Shown piece after piece: positions 5,539 through 5,745 of a stretch of 5,745 nt of DNA. The notes under the pieces were generated by a model that worked only from the letters and a program-made list of their open reading frames with translations, was not told the origin of the DNA and did not search any database. Where the stretch lies: NCBI GenBank assembly GCA_011052285.1, contig DRJH01000053.1, positions 1 to 5,745 on the forward strand, written 5' to 3'. Positions within the stretch are counted from its first letter, which is position 1; the number at the start of each line of letters is the position of its first letter. The DNA is from Gammaproteobacteria bacterium (GTDB lineage: Bacteria > Pseudomonadota > Gammaproteobacteria > Arenicellales > DRJH01). A program made the translations under genes and the position numbers.

Positions 5539-5544
5539 TTCCTC
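5539..5544 (-). promoter_or_regulatory. Ribosome binding site that fixes the dacA start
   Basis: GAGGAA on the minus strand sits seven bases before the ATG at 5531. It is the strongest ribosome site in front of any start in this frame and decides between this ATG and the upstream in-frame ATGs, including 5633. Confidence 0.7.
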
Positions 5545-5601
5545 GATATAGTAACGCCCCGGGTATTGGCGTCAGGGTATTGCATCATTGAACTCTTCAT
5601 T

Positions 5602-5633
5602 AAATTGTACTGAAAATTGTACCGGGCAGTCAT
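5602..5633 (-). promoter_or_regulatory. Candidate dacA promoter with duplicated TACAAT
   Basis: On the minus strand, ATGACT (5633-5628; 4 of 6 to the -35 consensus) is followed after 18 bp by TACAAT (5609-5604; 5 of 6 to the -10). GTACAATTT is present twice with a 12-bp period (5622-5614 and 5610-5602), so there are two possible -10 hexamers. The predicted start near 5597 would leave a leader of about 65 nt before dacA. The match is suggestive only. Confidence 0.25.
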
Positions 5634-5672
5634 GGCAGGATTATGGTATTTGACCTGAAAATCACCCGACAG

Positions 5673-5745
5673 CTATTGATCACGCACCAGTATGGACTGT
5701 ACAAAGCCACGCATATGCAAATCATTCAATAATTCCAGGGCTTTG
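5673..5745 (-). CDS. C-terminal end of an unknown upstream gene, possibly SPOR-domain/RlpA-like
   Basis: An open frame enters from the right edge and ends at TAG (5675-5673). The last 23 residues read KALELLNDLHMRGFVQSILVRDQ. The pattern of a helix (ALELLNDLHMRGF) followed by a short strand (QSILVR) resembles the end of a SPOR peptidoglycan-binding domain, and in many gammaproteobacteria rlpA, which ends in a SPOR domain, lies directly upstream of dacA. Too little is visible to be sure of either. It ends 141 bp before the dacA start. Confidence 0.45.
   Translation of the reverse strand, partial: KALELLNDLHMRGFVQSILVRDQ

Noticed and set aside
5532..5633. Upstream dacA start at ATG 5633
   Set aside because: It would place 34 polar residues before the signal peptide, while ATG 5531 has a GAGGAA ribosome site and starts right at the signal peptide.

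Overview
The window looks like a stretch of gammaproteobacterial chromosome of moderate GC. It carries a PhoB/PhoR phosphate-sensing pair, a QmcA/YbbJ-type SPFH-NfeD membrane pair, a class C penicillin-binding protein (DacA) and the lipoyl-octanoyl transferase LipB. I assign it from protein family resemblance only and cannot name a genus. No phage, insertion-sequence transposase, CRISPR or RNA gene is visible; this is housekeeping DNA with interesting intergenic regions.

Layout. Positions 1-697 (minus) hold the N-terminal half of phoR, which runs off the left edge. Positions 687-1403 (minus) hold phoB, overlapping phoR by 11 bp. Positions 1404-1853 form a long divergent intergenic region. It contains a good candidate Pho box and promoter for phoB, a leader of about 260 nt with several inverted repeats, and a 10-codon upstream ORF whose Shine-Dalgarno sequence lies inside a hairpin. 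Positions 1854-2801 (plus) are qmcA and 2879-3364 (plus) are its nfeD partner. Positions 3365-3631 separate convergent genes and contain a 16-bp palindrome with a third competing arm, then a 114-bp segment bounded by perfect 15-bp inverted repeats starting with GTAA. Positions 3632-4261 (minus) are lipB and 4356-5531 (minus) are dacA. At 5673-5745 (minus) is the last 23 codons of another gene, possibly the SPOR-domain end of an RlpA-like protein.

How the genes relate. phoR and phoB form one translationally overlapping two-component operon that is probably autoregulated through the Pho box. qmcA and nfeD form a typical two-gene membrane-quality operon. The rlpA?-dacA-lipB order recalls the gammaproteobacterial cell-wall/lipoate cluster (rlpA-dacA-ybeD-lipB-lipA), but ybeD is missing between dacA and lipB, and lipA does not follow lipB.

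The most unusual signals are the structured phoB leader with its small upstream ORF, and the small GTAA-bounded inverted-repeat element between nfeD and lipB.
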